From contig NZ_MCGB01000084.1 in the NCBI RefSeq assembly GCF_001699815.1, positions 1 through 64,000 of the forward strand: a DNA stretch of 64,000 nt. Reading direction: 5' to 3'. The notes below the pieces were generated by a model, which did not search any database, was not told the DNA's origin, and saw only the letters and a program-made list of their open reading frames with translations. Positions 18,070-27,382 of the stretch are shown in pieces (positions within the stretch are counted from its first letter, which is position 1; each line of letters opens with the position of its first letter). This stretch comes from Ralstonia pickettii (GTDB lineage Bacteria > Pseudomonadota > Gammaproteobacteria > Burkholderiales > Burkholderiaceae). A program made the translations under genes and the position numbers.

Positions 18070-18963
18070 CTAACGGGCGCTCAATCCCGAACGGCCAATC
18101 GGCAGCCGGATGATGCCTTGGGCGAAGCTCACGCCCAGCAGAACGAGACAGCCGCCGATCCAGTGATACCCGTGCACCGTCTCCCCCAGCATCACCGCAG
18201 CCATGCCGGCCGTGAAGACTGGCATCAGGTTCATCAACACCGCCGTACGCTCACTGCCGATGCGCTTGAGCCCCTGCATCCACAGATACGACGCGACGAT
18301 CGACGAGGCAATACCCGCAAACGCCACCAGCCCGATGCCCCTGGCCGGCACGGCCAGGCTGTGCGCCGTCATGGCTACCGGAACGAGCATCACGACGGCC
18401 ATCAACACCTGCACGTACAGGTTGATCCACTGCCCGAACGGCAACGCCCAACGGCGATAGAGGATGTTGTACAGCGCGTAGGCAGTGACGCCGGCAAGCA
18501 CCAGCACGTCGCCGTGGTTGATGCCGCCATCGAACAGGTTGGTTGGTTCTCCGCGCCCAAGCAGATACAGCACGCCCAGGAGCGACACCACCACACCGGT
18601 CACCGCCTGCGCCCCGACCGGCTGACGAAATACCGCCACGTTCAGGATCAGCCCCAGCATCGGGATCAGCGCGCCGATCACGCCCATGTTGGTCGCGCTC
18701 GTGCTGTGCGCGGCGTAGTACGCCAGGCATTGGTACATCACCATGCCCAGCAGCGCGAGCACCGCAAAGCGGCGCCACTGCGCCACCACGGCATGACGCT
18801 GGCGCCATAGCGGCCGCGCACAGAACGGCGTGAGCACGATGGCCGCCAACAACCACCGGTAGAACGAAATGGCCGCCGGGTCAACCACGCCGGCCGCGGC
18901 CTTCGACACGATTGTATTGGCGGCCCAGATCAGCACCGCCAGCAAGGGATACAGCACAGGCAC
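18070..18963 (-). CDS. EamA/DMT-family metabolite exporter
   Basis: A 297-residue inner-membrane protein with ten hydrophobic segments in two EamA repeats (first opens LLAVLIWAANTIVSKAAAG, the second contains YNILYRRWALPFG). The start GTG (18961-18963) is set by GAGGAGG five bases upstream; longer readings enter the regulatory region. The family exports amino acids and other small metabolites. It is divergent from an AraC-type regulator with an inverted repeat between the two genes, an arrangement typical for an inducible exporter and its activator. Confidence 0.9.
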   Translation of the reverse strand: MPVLYPLLAVLIWAANTIVSKAAAGVVDPAAISFYRWLLAAIVLTPFCARPLWRQRHAVVAQWRRFAVLALLGMVMYQCLAYYAAHSTSATNMGVIGALIPMLGLILNVAVFRQPVGAQAVTGVVVSLLGVLYLLGRGEPTNLFDGGINHGDVLVLAGVTAYALYNILYRRWALPFGQWINLYVQVLMAVVMLVPVAMTAHSLAVPARGIGLVAFAGIASSIVASYLWMQGLKRIGSERTAVLMNLMPVFTAGMAAVMLGETVHGYHWIGGCLVLLGVSFAQGIIRLPIGRSGLSAR

Positions 18964-19002
18964 GACAGCCTCCTCGAACACCCGAAGACGGCAGTGTAGT
19001 AA

Positions 19003-19036
19003 TGTCTGGTTCAAAACATATACTTCAAACCAGACA
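19003..19036. promoter_or_regulatory. Inverted-repeat operator between the EamA exporter and AraC regulator genes
   Basis: Perfect 9-bp arms TGTCTGGTT and AACCAGACA are separated by 16 bp. On one strand each arm extends to TGTCTGGTT-C/T-x-A-A, so both half sites look like the same regulator-binding word. It lies 26-59 bp upstream of the chosen AraC start and 40 bp upstream of the exporter start, right where a divergent promoter would be. Confidence 0.65.
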
Positions 19037-19061
19037 ACCTCACCCCTCGAAAGCGACAACC

Positions 19062-19877
19062 GTGGCTGACACCGTGTACACCGCCTTCCGCGAAGCCGAT
19101 CTGCGGGTGCCCAAGGGCGCTCCGTTCTACTTTCGCTACGACCATTTCGAGCCTGAAACCGATATCGAGCCGCACACGCACCCATGGGGCCAGATCAACC
19201 GGATCAGCCTCGGGTTGATGGAGGTGGTGGTCGATGGCCGCCGGCTGACGGCGCCCGCCGAATACGTGATCTGGGTGCCGGCCAACCAGCCGCATTCGGC
19301 ATCGATCCGGCAAGCGACGGATTTCCTCTCGCTGTACATGGCGGAGCCGCTTGCGCAGCGGCTGCCACCCATGGCTTGCCTGATTCCGCAAACGCCGCTG
19401 GTGCGTGCGCTGTTCGAAGACTTCGCCACGCGCCGCGTCACCGCCATGGCTGACGAGTGGGACTTGCGCCAGTTCGAATTGCTGGTCGAAACGTTGGTGC
19501 GTGCCGGCCACGCCGATAGCTACCTGCCCGACAGCACCGACCGCCAGCTGGAGCCCATCCTGCAAGCCATCCGCCTGGACCCCGCAGACACCACCACGCT
19601 GCAACAATGGGCCGAGCGCGTGCACGGCACCGAACGCACCCTTGCACGCCGCTTCCAGACCGAACTCGGCATGAGCTTCGTGCAATGGCGCAATCGCGTG
19701 CGCCTGCTTCGCGCGCTGGTGTGGCTCAAGGAGGATCGATCGGTGCAGGACATTGCGCTCGCGCTCGGCTATGGAACGCCGTCGGCGTTCATTGCGATGT
19801 TCCGCAAGCAGGTTGGGGTTTCGCCCGAGCGCTATCGACGGCAGATGTGTGGCGAGGCGGAGCGCCCCGCCGCATAG
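19062..19877 (+). CDS. AraC-family transcriptional regulator with N-terminal cupin domain
   Basis: A 271-residue regulator. An N-terminal cupin-like sensing domain (FEPETDIEPHTHPWGQINRI) is followed by a C-terminal double HTH (DTTTLQQWAERVHGTERTL and VQDIALALGYGTPSAFIAMF, then PERYRR). GTG 19062 is preferred because the in-frame ATG at 19002 overlaps the inverted-repeat operator. It probably activates the divergent exporter gene in response to a small ligand bound by the cupin. Confidence 0.85.
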   Translation: MADTVYTAFREADLRVPKGAPFYFRYDHFEPETDIEPHTHPWGQINRISLGLMEVVVDGRRLTAPAEYVIWVPANQPHSASIRQATDFLSLYMAEPLAQRLPPMACLIPQTPLVRALFEDFATRRVTAMADEWDLRQFELLVETLVRAGHADSYLPDSTDRQLEPILQAIRLDPADTTTLQQWAERVHGTERTLARRFQTELGMSFVQWRNRVRLLRALVWLKEDRSVQDIALALGYGTPSAFIAMFRKQVGVSPERYRRQMCGEAERPAA

Positions 19878-19887
19878 ACCGTCGTCA

Positions 19888-20097
19888 TCAAGCGACCGAG
19901 TAACCGCCATCGGCCACCAAGGCGTAGCCCGACACAACGCTCGCATCATCCGAAGCGAGGGAGGCCACGATGGTTGCCATTTCCTCTGCGCTGCCGACAC
20001 GGCCAGCCGGTGTGCCCGCCGCAAAGTCATACATCGCTTGGGCTGACGGCCAGATGCCGCGATGGTGAAACGGCGTCTCGACCAGGCCCGGCGGTCT
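19888..20097 (-). pseudogene. C-terminal fragment of an SDR-family oxidoreductase
   Basis: The minus strand encodes about 65 residues from GLVETPFHHRG to LASDDASVVSGYALVADGGYSVA, the unmistakable C terminus of a classical short-chain dehydrogenase (substrate loop after the PG motif, then the ADGG end). The Rossmann fold and catalytic Tyr/Lys are absent: homology stops at about 20095, where an unrelated fragment on the plus strand begins. It is a remnant left by a deletion or rearrangement. Confidence 0.75.
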
Positions 20098-20248
20098 CGA
20101 CATCTGGAACTATCGTGACGCGCGAAACGCGGCGATCGGCGTTGTGTTTGTCGGGATGCCGATCGGTTCGAAGAAGATCGCCTCGTTCTACTTCGTCGAT
20201 GCGGACGGCGTGCTTAAGAAGATCGAATACAAGGTCCTGCAGCAGTAA
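20093..20248 (+). pseudogene. C-terminal fragment of a small unrecognised (lipo)protein
   Basis: A plus-strand frame without start codon reads GLDIWNYRDARNAAIGVVF through FYFVDADGVLKKIEYKVLQQ to a TAA at 20246-20248. The composition is protein-like (an amphipathic beta pattern ending in a charged strand), similar in style to small SmpA/BamE-like lipoproteins, but I do not recognise the family with certainty. The 5' part is missing and its left border coincides with the broken end of the SDR fragment at about 20095. Confidence 0.5.
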
Positions 20249-20415
20249 CCCCCGGTGAAACCTGCCGCACCCGCCACCCATGGCGCGGGCACGGCATGGC
20301 CAACGCCTGCACTCACGGCGGCACGTCAATTCCCCCAATCGCAACGCGCCCTCGTGCCTTGCTTGTTACATTGAGCACGAACGAAAGAGGGATGGGCCAC
20401 CAACACAAAAAATAA

Positions 20416-20429
20416 GTTGCATATCTAAC
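20416..20429. promoter_or_regulatory. Candidate MarR operator, copy 1
   Basis: GTTGCATATCTAAC lies 25 bp before the marR start codon. The same word with two changes (GTTGCATTGCTAAC) recurs before the tautomerase gene, so the MarR-type protein probably represses both its own gene and its neighbour. Confidence 0.6.
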
Positions 20430-20454
20430 CATCCTCACCTACCATCAATTCACC

Positions 20455-20871
20455 ATGTTCGACCACTGCCTCTACTTCAACACCACCGCCCTGGCCCGCA
20501 AGCTCGACCGGGTCTGGGCAGACGCCTTCGCGCCGTTTGATCTCACGCCGCCGCAAGGCTTCATGCTCCGTGCGATCGTCGACCGCCCGGGCATGCTGCA
20601 AAGCGAGTTGTCGGAAGCGATGTCCGTCACGCGCCCCACGGCAACGCGCGCGCTGGATGGCCTGGAAAGCAAGGGCTTGATCGAACGCCGCAAGACGGAA
20701 GCCGACGGTCGCGAGACCGCCATCTTTCCGACGCGGGAAGCCGTCAAGATCGGTGCGGCGTTGAACGAGGCGAGCGGCGCCGTCACCGCAAGGTTGAAGC
20801 GTGTGCTGGGCAGTACCGAATTCACCGATACGGTGACGAAGATCCGCGGTGTGCGCTCCACCCTGACATGA
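20455..20871 (+). CDS. MarR-family transcriptional regulator
   Basis: A 138-residue winged-helix regulator. The DNA-binding region QSELSEAMSVTRPTATRALDGLESKGLI, the wing ERRKTEADGRE and the flanking dimerisation helices match MarR proteins in order and length. It precedes a tautomerase-like gene and a 44-residue membrane micropeptide, and a shared 14-bp motif precedes both marR and the tautomerase. The likely signal is a small aromatic or electrophilic compound, as in much of the family; this is inference. Confidence 0.9.
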   Translation: MFDHCLYFNTTALARKLDRVWADAFAPFDLTPPQGFMLRAIVDRPGMLQSELSEAMSVTRPTATRALDGLESKGLIERRKTEADGRETAIFPTREAVKIGAALNEASGAVTARLKRVLGSTEFTDTVTKIRGVRSTLT

Positions 20872-20893
20872 GCGTCATTTTTTTGGCCACGTA

Positions 20894-20907
20894 GTTGCAT
20901 TGCTAAC
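20894..20907. promoter_or_regulatory. Candidate MarR operator, copy 2
   Basis: GTTGCATTGCTAAC, inside the slightly larger inverted repeat TAGTT-N8-AACTA, lies 16 bp before the tautomerase start. It matches copy 1 (20416-20429) at 12 of 14 positions. Confidence 0.6.
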
Positions 20908-20923
20908 TAAAAAGAGAAACATC

Positions 20924-21316
20924 ATGCCCATCCTCAACGTCAAAGTCAGCGCCAAACGTTCTGCAGAAATGACGCAGAAGATCTCCAGCACGCTTCTGGA
21001 ACTCACCTCCCGCATCCTGGGCAAGGACTCGAAGGTCACGGCCATTGCCATCGACTATGTCGACCCGGAAGACTGGGTCGTCGGTGGGCAGACGCTGGCC
21101 GCACAAGGCAAGAACAGCGTCTATTTCGACATCAAGGTGACGGAAGAAACGAATACCAAGGCAGAAAAGGCGCAGTACATCGCCGAGGCGTTCACGGCTT
21201 TTGCTGAGCTGCTCGGCAATCTGCACGAAGAGAGCTATATCTATGTGCAGGACGTTCGCGCCGCAGCTTACGGCTACGGCGGCAAGACGCAGGAGTACCG
21301 CTACCAGCACACGTAA
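20924..21316 (+). CDS. Tautomerase-superfamily protein (4-oxalocrotonate tautomerase-like)
   Basis: A 130-residue protein starting Met-Pro (MPILNVKVSAKRSAEM), so that processing would expose the N-terminal catalytic proline of the tautomerase superfamily. The length matches two fused beta-alpha-beta units (as in the cis-CaaD/MSAD groups and MIF-like proteins), and the second unit contains ESYIYVQDVRAAAYGYGG. It is downstream of marR with a matching operator. Substrate unknown; tautomerisation or dehalogenation of an enol-type acid is the family chemistry. Confidence 0.8.
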   Translation: MPILNVKVSAKRSAEMTQKISSTLLELTSRILGKDSKVTAIAIDYVDPEDWVVGGQTLAAQGKNSVYFDIKVTEETNTKAEKAQYIAEAFTAFAELLGNLHEESYIYVQDVRAAAYGYGGKTQEYRYQHT

Positions 21317-21363
21317 ATGTGCCGGCCGCGCCGCTCCCAACCCAACAACGATCAGGTGAAATC

Positions 21364-21498
21364 ATGAACCGCATGAGCGCTTTCTTCGCGGCCAGTTGGC
21401 TGGCCGCCGCACTGCTGTACTTTGGCCAACATTCGTTGCCGCTGACCGCGCTCTCGGGTGTGGTCTTGCTGGCCGGCTTCGATCTGCTGCGTCCGTGA
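21364..21498 (+). CDS. 44-residue membrane micropeptide
   Basis: A short open frame with ATG after CAGGTGA at good spacing. The peptide is almost entirely hydrophobic, with two segments (FFAASWLAAALLYFG and LTALSGVVLLAGFDLL) separated by a short polar turn, so it should be a two-span membrane peptide. It lies 47 bp after the tautomerase gene and is probably co-transcribed. No family recognised; codon use and ribosome binding site support it as a real gene. Confidence 0.6.
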   Translation: MNRMSAFFAASWLAAALLYFGQHSLPLTALSGVVLLAGFDLLRP

Positions 21499-21502
21499 AG
21501 CT

Positions 21503-22522
21503 TTAGCGGCTGCGGTGCTGCGCCCGGTATTGCAGTGGGCTGCAACTGCGGTCGGCAGAAAACGCGCGACTCAGTGCGCTGACGCTGCCGTAGCCGCATT
21601 CATCGGCAATGTGGTCGAGCGGCTGCCGGCCCGTTCGCAGCAGAAACGCCGCCAGTTCCAGCCGCAGCATCGCCACGTAACGCCGCAGATTGCTGCCGGT
21701 GGCGGCGGCAAAGCGGCGCGTCAAGCTTCGCTCGCTCATCGCTGCCTGGGCGGCCAGTTCCGGCAATGCAGGTGGCGCCGCCAGTTCCCGCTCCACGATC
21801 TCCTGGATGGCCAGGATGGCCACATCGCCGTGGCGCTTGAACTGAGCCGTCCATACGGCCATGTGTTCGTATGACGGCAAGGATTGCGTGAGCGCCGTGC
21901 GCAGCATCCGCCGCGATGCGCCCGCCCCGCGGCAGTGATCGATGACGTACGCGCAGGCGTCCACAGCGGGGTTGATGCCACTGACGGTGATGATGCGGCC
22001 ATCCACCGCCAGGGGCCGGTCGGGCGTGTAATGCACGTTGGGAAAATGCCGTGCAAACCAGGCGCGCTCGCTCGCCAGCCCGGTCGCTCTACAACCATCA
22101 AGCAGTCCAGCCTTGGCGAACAGCGGCGCCGCGTTCATGCCAACGACCAGGGCGCCAGCCTCATAGCGCCTGCGCAGCCAATCGGCGATGTGCGCCTCTT
22201 CCGCATCCAATGCCGCCTCGGGGGCGAACTGTGCGGGCACGATCACGACGTCGTAGGCTGCATCGGTCAACGCGGCGGTGGCGGGCACGGCCATCTCGCC
22301 AAAGCTCTGGACGGCTGCCCCATCCGCAGACAGCAGATCGATATCGAAGAGCCGGCTGCCCATCACATCCACGCTGCGCGCCTGCATGGTGCCGGCAACC
22401 AGCAGCATCTCCTGGGTGAGGAATACATATCCGGCAAACAGGCGCGGCGGCAGCAGGATGGCGATACGCGCCCGCGCGTGCAGACCGGGGCGTTTGGAGG
22501 CAGCTTTCGGCTGGCGCTTCAT
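21503..22522 (-). CDS. GlxA-type regulator: DJ-1/PfpI domain plus AraC HTH
   Basis: A 339-residue protein. The N-terminal half is a class I glutamine-amidotransferase-like (DJ-1/PfpI) domain (ARIAILLPPRLFAGYVFLTQ to the VVGMNAAPLFAKAGLLDG region; the nucleophile-elbow Cys of enzymatic members is replaced by Met-Asn here, so it is a ligand sensor, not a protease). The C-terminal AraC HTH pair includes MSERSLTRRFAAATGSNLR and IADECGYGSVSALSRAF. It is divergent from the acyl-CoA dehydrogenase operon (88 bp apart), which it may regulate. The ATG at 22522 gives a normal family length; an upstream frame is open but would overlap the promoter of that operon. Confidence 0.85.
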   Translation of the reverse strand: MKRQPKAASKRPGLHARARIAILLPPRLFAGYVFLTQEMLLVAGTMQARSVDVMGSRLFDIDLLSADGAAVQSFGEMAVPATAALTDAAYDVVIVPAQFAPEAALDAEEAHIADWLRRRYEAGALVVGMNAAPLFAKAGLLDGCRATGLASERAWFARHFPNVHYTPDRPLAVDGRIITVSGINPAVDACAYVIDHCRGAGASRRMLRTALTQSLPSYEHMAVWTAQFKRHGDVAILAIQEIVERELAAPPALPELAAQAAMSERSLTRRFAAATGSNLRRYVAMLRLELAAFLLRTGRQPLDHIADECGYGSVSALSRAFSADRSCSPLQYRAQHRSR

Positions 22523-22610
22523 ATCAAGAAGGTGGCGATCCGGATCAACCGGAATTGTCGCGGCCTTGTTGAAATACGGCAACCCGTCTGCCGCCCATTC
22601 TGGAGCCGCC

Positions 22611-23753
22611 ATGATTGCCCGCACGCTGTTCGATGCTGAACACGACACCCTCCGTGAATCCGTCCGCCGCTTCATCGACGCCGAAGTCCTGCCCCACCAC
22701 GAGCGCTGGGAAGACCAGGGCTACGTCGACCGCGTCATCTGGGAGAAGGCGGCCGCCGCTGGCTACCACTGCGCCAGCATGCCGGAAGCCTACGGCGGTG
22801 CGGGTGCCGATATCCGCTACAGCACCGTGCTGATCGAAGAGATCGCCCGCGCGGGCGCCACGGGCCTGGGCTTTGGTCTGCACTCGGAAATCGTCGCGCC
22901 ATATCTGCTGCACTACGGCAGCGAGGCGTTGAAGCGGCATTACCTGCCTAAGCTGGCGAGCGCCGAGATGATCGGCGCAATTGCGATGACGGAGCCTGGT
23001 GCCGGCTCCGACCTGCAAGGCGTGCGCACCACCGCCACGCGCAGCAGCGACGGCAGTCACTACGTCCTCAACGGCTCGAAGACCTTCATCACCAACGGCT
23101 GGCACGCGGATGTAGTGATCGTGGTGGCGCGCACCACGCCCGAAGGCGGCGCCAAGGGCACCAGTCTTTTTGTCGTCGACACCAGCATGGAGGGCTTCAG
23201 CAAAGGCAAGCGCCTGAAGAAGGTCGGCATGAAGGCGCAGGACACCGCAGAGCTGTTTTTCGACAACGTGCGCGTGCCCGCCGGCAACCTGCTCGGCGAG
23301 GAACATCGCGGTTTTGCCTACCTGATGCAGGAGTTGCCGTGGGAGCGCCTGCAAATTGCCATCACGGCCATCGCCTCGGCCGAAGGCGCGCTTGAATGGA
23401 CGCTGCGCTACGTGCGCGAGCGCCAGGCCTTTGGCAAGTCCATCCTCGATTTCCAGACCGCGCGGCACGCGCTGGCGGAACTGAAAACCGAAGTGCAGAT
23501 TGGCCGCGTGTTCGTCGACCAGTGCATCGCGCTCAAGCTGGCCGGCAAGCTCGATGCCGCCACCGCATCGATGGCCAAGTACTGGACCACCGACCTGCAA
23601 TTCAAGGTGATGGACCGCTGCGTGCAACTGCACGGCGGCTACGGCTACATGTGGGAATACCCCATCGCCCGCGCGTGGGCTGATTCGCGCGTGCAGCAGA
23701 TCTACGGCGGCACCAACGAGATCATGAAAGAGCTGATCGCCCGCACCCTTTAA
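22611..23753 (+). CDS. Acyl-CoA dehydrogenase (long-chain/isovaleryl type)
   Basis: A 380-residue FAD enzyme for the first step of beta-oxidation. Signatures: AMTEPGAGSDLQG near residues 125-137 and QLHGGYGYMWEYPIARAWADSR near the C terminus. The position of the medium-chain enzyme's catalytic Glu is Gly here (IYGGTNEIM), while Glu245 in ELPWERL matches the catalytic Glu of the long-chain/isovaleryl subgroup. The start ATG 22611 follows GGAGCC; the frame is open further upstream but enters the divergent regulator. First gene of an operon with thiolase and FadB-like genes. Confidence 0.93.
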   Translation: MIARTLFDAEHDTLRESVRRFIDAEVLPHHERWEDQGYVDRVIWEKAAAAGYHCASMPEAYGGAGADIRYSTVLIEEIARAGATGLGFGLHSEIVAPYLLHYGSEALKRHYLPKLASAEMIGAIAMTEPGAGSDLQGVRTTATRSSDGSHYVLNGSKTFITNGWHADVVIVVARTTPEGGAKGTSLFVVDTSMEGFSKGKRLKKVGMKAQDTAELFFDNVRVPAGNLLGEEHRGFAYLMQELPWERLQIAITAIASAEGALEWTLRYVRERQAFGKSILDFQTARHALAELKTEVQIGRVFVDQCIALKLAGKLDAATASMAKYWTTDLQFKVMDRCVQLHGGYGYMWEYPIARAWADSRVQQIYGGTNEIMKELIARTL

Positions 23754-23780
23754 CGAGCACGACCATCAGGACGCAACGCT

Positions 23781-24986
<1,206 letters not shown>

Positions 24987-24999
24987 GGAGCGTGCTGAC

Positions 25000-27126
25000 A
25001 TGATCGACATCACCATCGACACCGACGGCATCGCCACGCTCACGTGGAACCAGCCGGGCCGTGCACAGAACGTGCTCAACGGCGAAACCTGCGCCGCCTT
25101 CTTTGCCGCCATCGACCGCGTATGCGCGGATGCAAGCGTCAAGGGCATCCTCGTCACCTCCGCCAAGGCGGATTTCATTGCCGGCGGCGACCTCGAATGG
25201 CTGCAGGCCAGCGACGACGCAGCCACGTTGTATGAACGTACGTGCGAGCTGCACCGCATGCTGCGCAAGCTGGAAACGTGCGGCAAACCCGTGGCCGCCG
25301 CGCTGCCGGGCTCCACGCTGGGCGGCGGGCTGGAGATTGCGCTTGCCTGCCACTACCGCGTGGCGGCCGACAACGCCCGCGCGCGCTTCGGCCTGCCGGA
25401 AGTCACGCTGGGCCTGTTGCCGGGCGGCGGCGGCACGCAGCGTCTGCCGCGCCTGATTGGTGTGCAGAAGGCGCTGCCGATGCTGCTGGAGGGCAAGCGC
25501 ATCAAGGCGGCCGAGGCGCTCAAGCTCGGCATTGTCGATGCGGTCGTCAACGCGGGGGAAGAAGCCGATGCTGCGCGCACGTGGCTGCTGGGCGAAGGCC
25601 AGACCAGCACGCAGCAACCGTGGGACATCAAGGGCTACAAGGTGCCCGGGGGCGCCATCTCCAGCCCCGCCGTGCAGCAGCTATTCACTGCGGCCAACGC
25701 CATGCTGCGGCAGAAGACCTACGGCAACTATCCGGCAGCGGCCAGTATCCTGTCGTGCGTGTACGAGGGGCTCATCACCGATCTCGATACGGGCCTCAAA
25801 ACCGAGGCACGCTACTTCGTGCAGGCGGTGCTGTCGCCGGAGGCACGGGCGATGATCCGTACCCTCTTCTTCAGCCTGAACGCGGCCAACAAGCTGGCCG
25901 CGCGCCCCGCCGATGTGCCGGTGCGCCGCTACGCCAAGGTGGGCGTGCTGGGTGCGGGCATGATGGGCGCCGGCATCGCTTACGTCACCGCCAAGGCGGG
26001 GCTGCCTGTCGTGCTGCTCGACACCACGCAGGAAGCCGCCGAACGCGGCAAGGACTATTCCCGCAAGCTCGTCGAGAAACAGGTACAGCGCGGCCGCCTG
26101 CATGCCGACCAGGCCGAAGCGCTGCTCGCGCGCATCCAGCCCACCACGTCCTACGCCGACCTGGATGGCGCGGGGCTCGTCGTTGAAGCCGTGTTCGAGC
26201 AGCGCGAGATCAAGGCCGACGTGACGCGCCAGGCAGAAGCCGTGCTGTCGCCGGAAACCATCTTCGCGTCCAACACGTCTACGCTGCCGATTACGGGTCT
26301 GGCCGAAGCCAGCCAGCGTCCGGGCAACTTCATCGGGCTGCATTTCTTCTCGCCGGTCGACAAGATGCCGCTGGTGGAGGTGATCGTCGCCCGGCAGACC
26401 ACGCGCGCCACGCTGGCGCAAGCGCTCGATTACGTCAAGGCGATCGGCATGACGCCCATCGTTGTCAATGACAGCCGCGGCTTCTATACGAGCCGCGTGT
26501 TTTCGACCTACGTGCTGGAAGGCCTGGCGATGCTTGCCGAAGGCGTGGCGCCTGCGCTGATCGAAAACGCCGGGCTGCTGGCCGGCATGCCGGTGGGGCC
26601 GCTTGCGTTGATCGATGAGGTTTCCAGTGAACTGATCCACAAGGTCAACCAGCAGACCCGCGCGGACCTGGGCGCCGCCTACATCGAGCGCCCGGGCGAA
26701 GCCGTGGCCGAGCGCATGGTGGCGCTGGGTCGCATCGGCCGCAAGGCCGGCCAGGGCTTCTACGACTATCCGGAAGGCGGCAGGAAGGCGCTATGGTCGG
26801 GGCTGGCGAACGAGTACCCCGCAGCGGCTGCGCAACCCGACGTGCAGACGCTCGTCGATCGGCTCATCACCGTGCAGGCCGTAGAAACCGCACGCTGCCT
26901 GGATGAACGCGTGGTAACCGATCCACGCGATGCCGATGTGGGTGCGCTGCTCGGTTGGGGATTCCCGGCATTCCGCGGCGGGCCGGTTTCGCACATCCAT
27001 CGGGTTGGGGTCAGCGCATTTGTCGAGCTGTGCGATCGGCTGGCTGCGCAGCACGGCCGCCGCTTCGCGCCGCCAGCCCTGCTGCGCGACATGGCAGACA
27101 AACACGCCGCGTTTTACGAACGCTGA
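25000..27126 (+). CDS. FadB-like bifunctional enoyl-CoA hydratase / 3-hydroxyacyl-CoA dehydrogenase
   Basis: A 708-residue fusion. The N-terminal crotonase domain (residues about 1-200) has SAKADFIAGGDLEW, GGGLEIALACHYRVA with a catalytic Glu and FGLPEVTLGLLPGGGGTQR with the second Glu. The dehydrogenase part begins near residue 310 with the NAD motif KVGVLGAGMMGAGIAY and contains SNTSTLPI and HFFSPVDKMPLVEV. The start ATG 25000 is set by AAGGAG 9 bases upstream. With the dehydrogenase and thiolase before it, the operon covers a full beta-oxidation turn. Confidence 0.94.
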   Translation: MIDITIDTDGIATLTWNQPGRAQNVLNGETCAAFFAAIDRVCADASVKGILVTSAKADFIAGGDLEWLQASDDAATLYERTCELHRMLRKLETCGKPVAAALPGSTLGGGLEIALACHYRVAADNARARFGLPEVTLGLLPGGGGTQRLPRLIGVQKALPMLLEGKRIKAAEALKLGIVDAVVNAGEEADAARTWLLGEGQTSTQQPWDIKGYKVPGGAISSPAVQQLFTAANAMLRQKTYGNYPAAASILSCVYEGLITDLDTGLKTEARYFVQAVLSPEARAMIRTLFFSLNAANKLAARPADVPVRRYAKVGVLGAGMMGAGIAYVTAKAGLPVVLLDTTQEAAERGKDYSRKLVEKQVQRGRLHADQAEALLARIQPTTSYADLDGAGLVVEAVFEQREIKADVTRQAEAVLSPETIFASNTSTLPITGLAEASQRPGNFIGLHFFSPVDKMPLVEVIVARQTTRATLAQALDYVKAIGMTPIVVNDSRGFYTSRVFSTYVLEGLAMLAEGVAPALIENAGLLAGMPVGPLALIDEVSSELIHKVNQQTRADLGAAYIERPGEAVAERMVALGRIGRKAGQGFYDYPEGGRKALWSGLANEYPAAAAQPDVQTLVDRLITVQAVETARCLDERVVTDPRDADVGALLGWGFPAFRGGPVSHIHRVGVSAFVELCDRLAAQHGRRFAPPALLRDMADKHAAFYER

Positions 27127-27382
27127 CCCGCCGGCGCCCGCGTGCCCCCTGCGCGCGGCGCTTCTCTCCGCAGGCGTTGCGCCGCACAAACAGCAACCCA
27201 CGGTAAGTCCGGGTGTTGCCTGCCAAAAGCAAACGATTGCGCTCCTGCTGCCCTGCTTCCACGGTCGGGTTAAGACACATGCGGCCCGCTCCGATATAGA
27301 GTGAGATGCACATGAATTGCCGACACCCAGGCACGCGGCACGCGTGCCCTAGGCAACTGGACACGCAACCGCTGGAGTGGGG

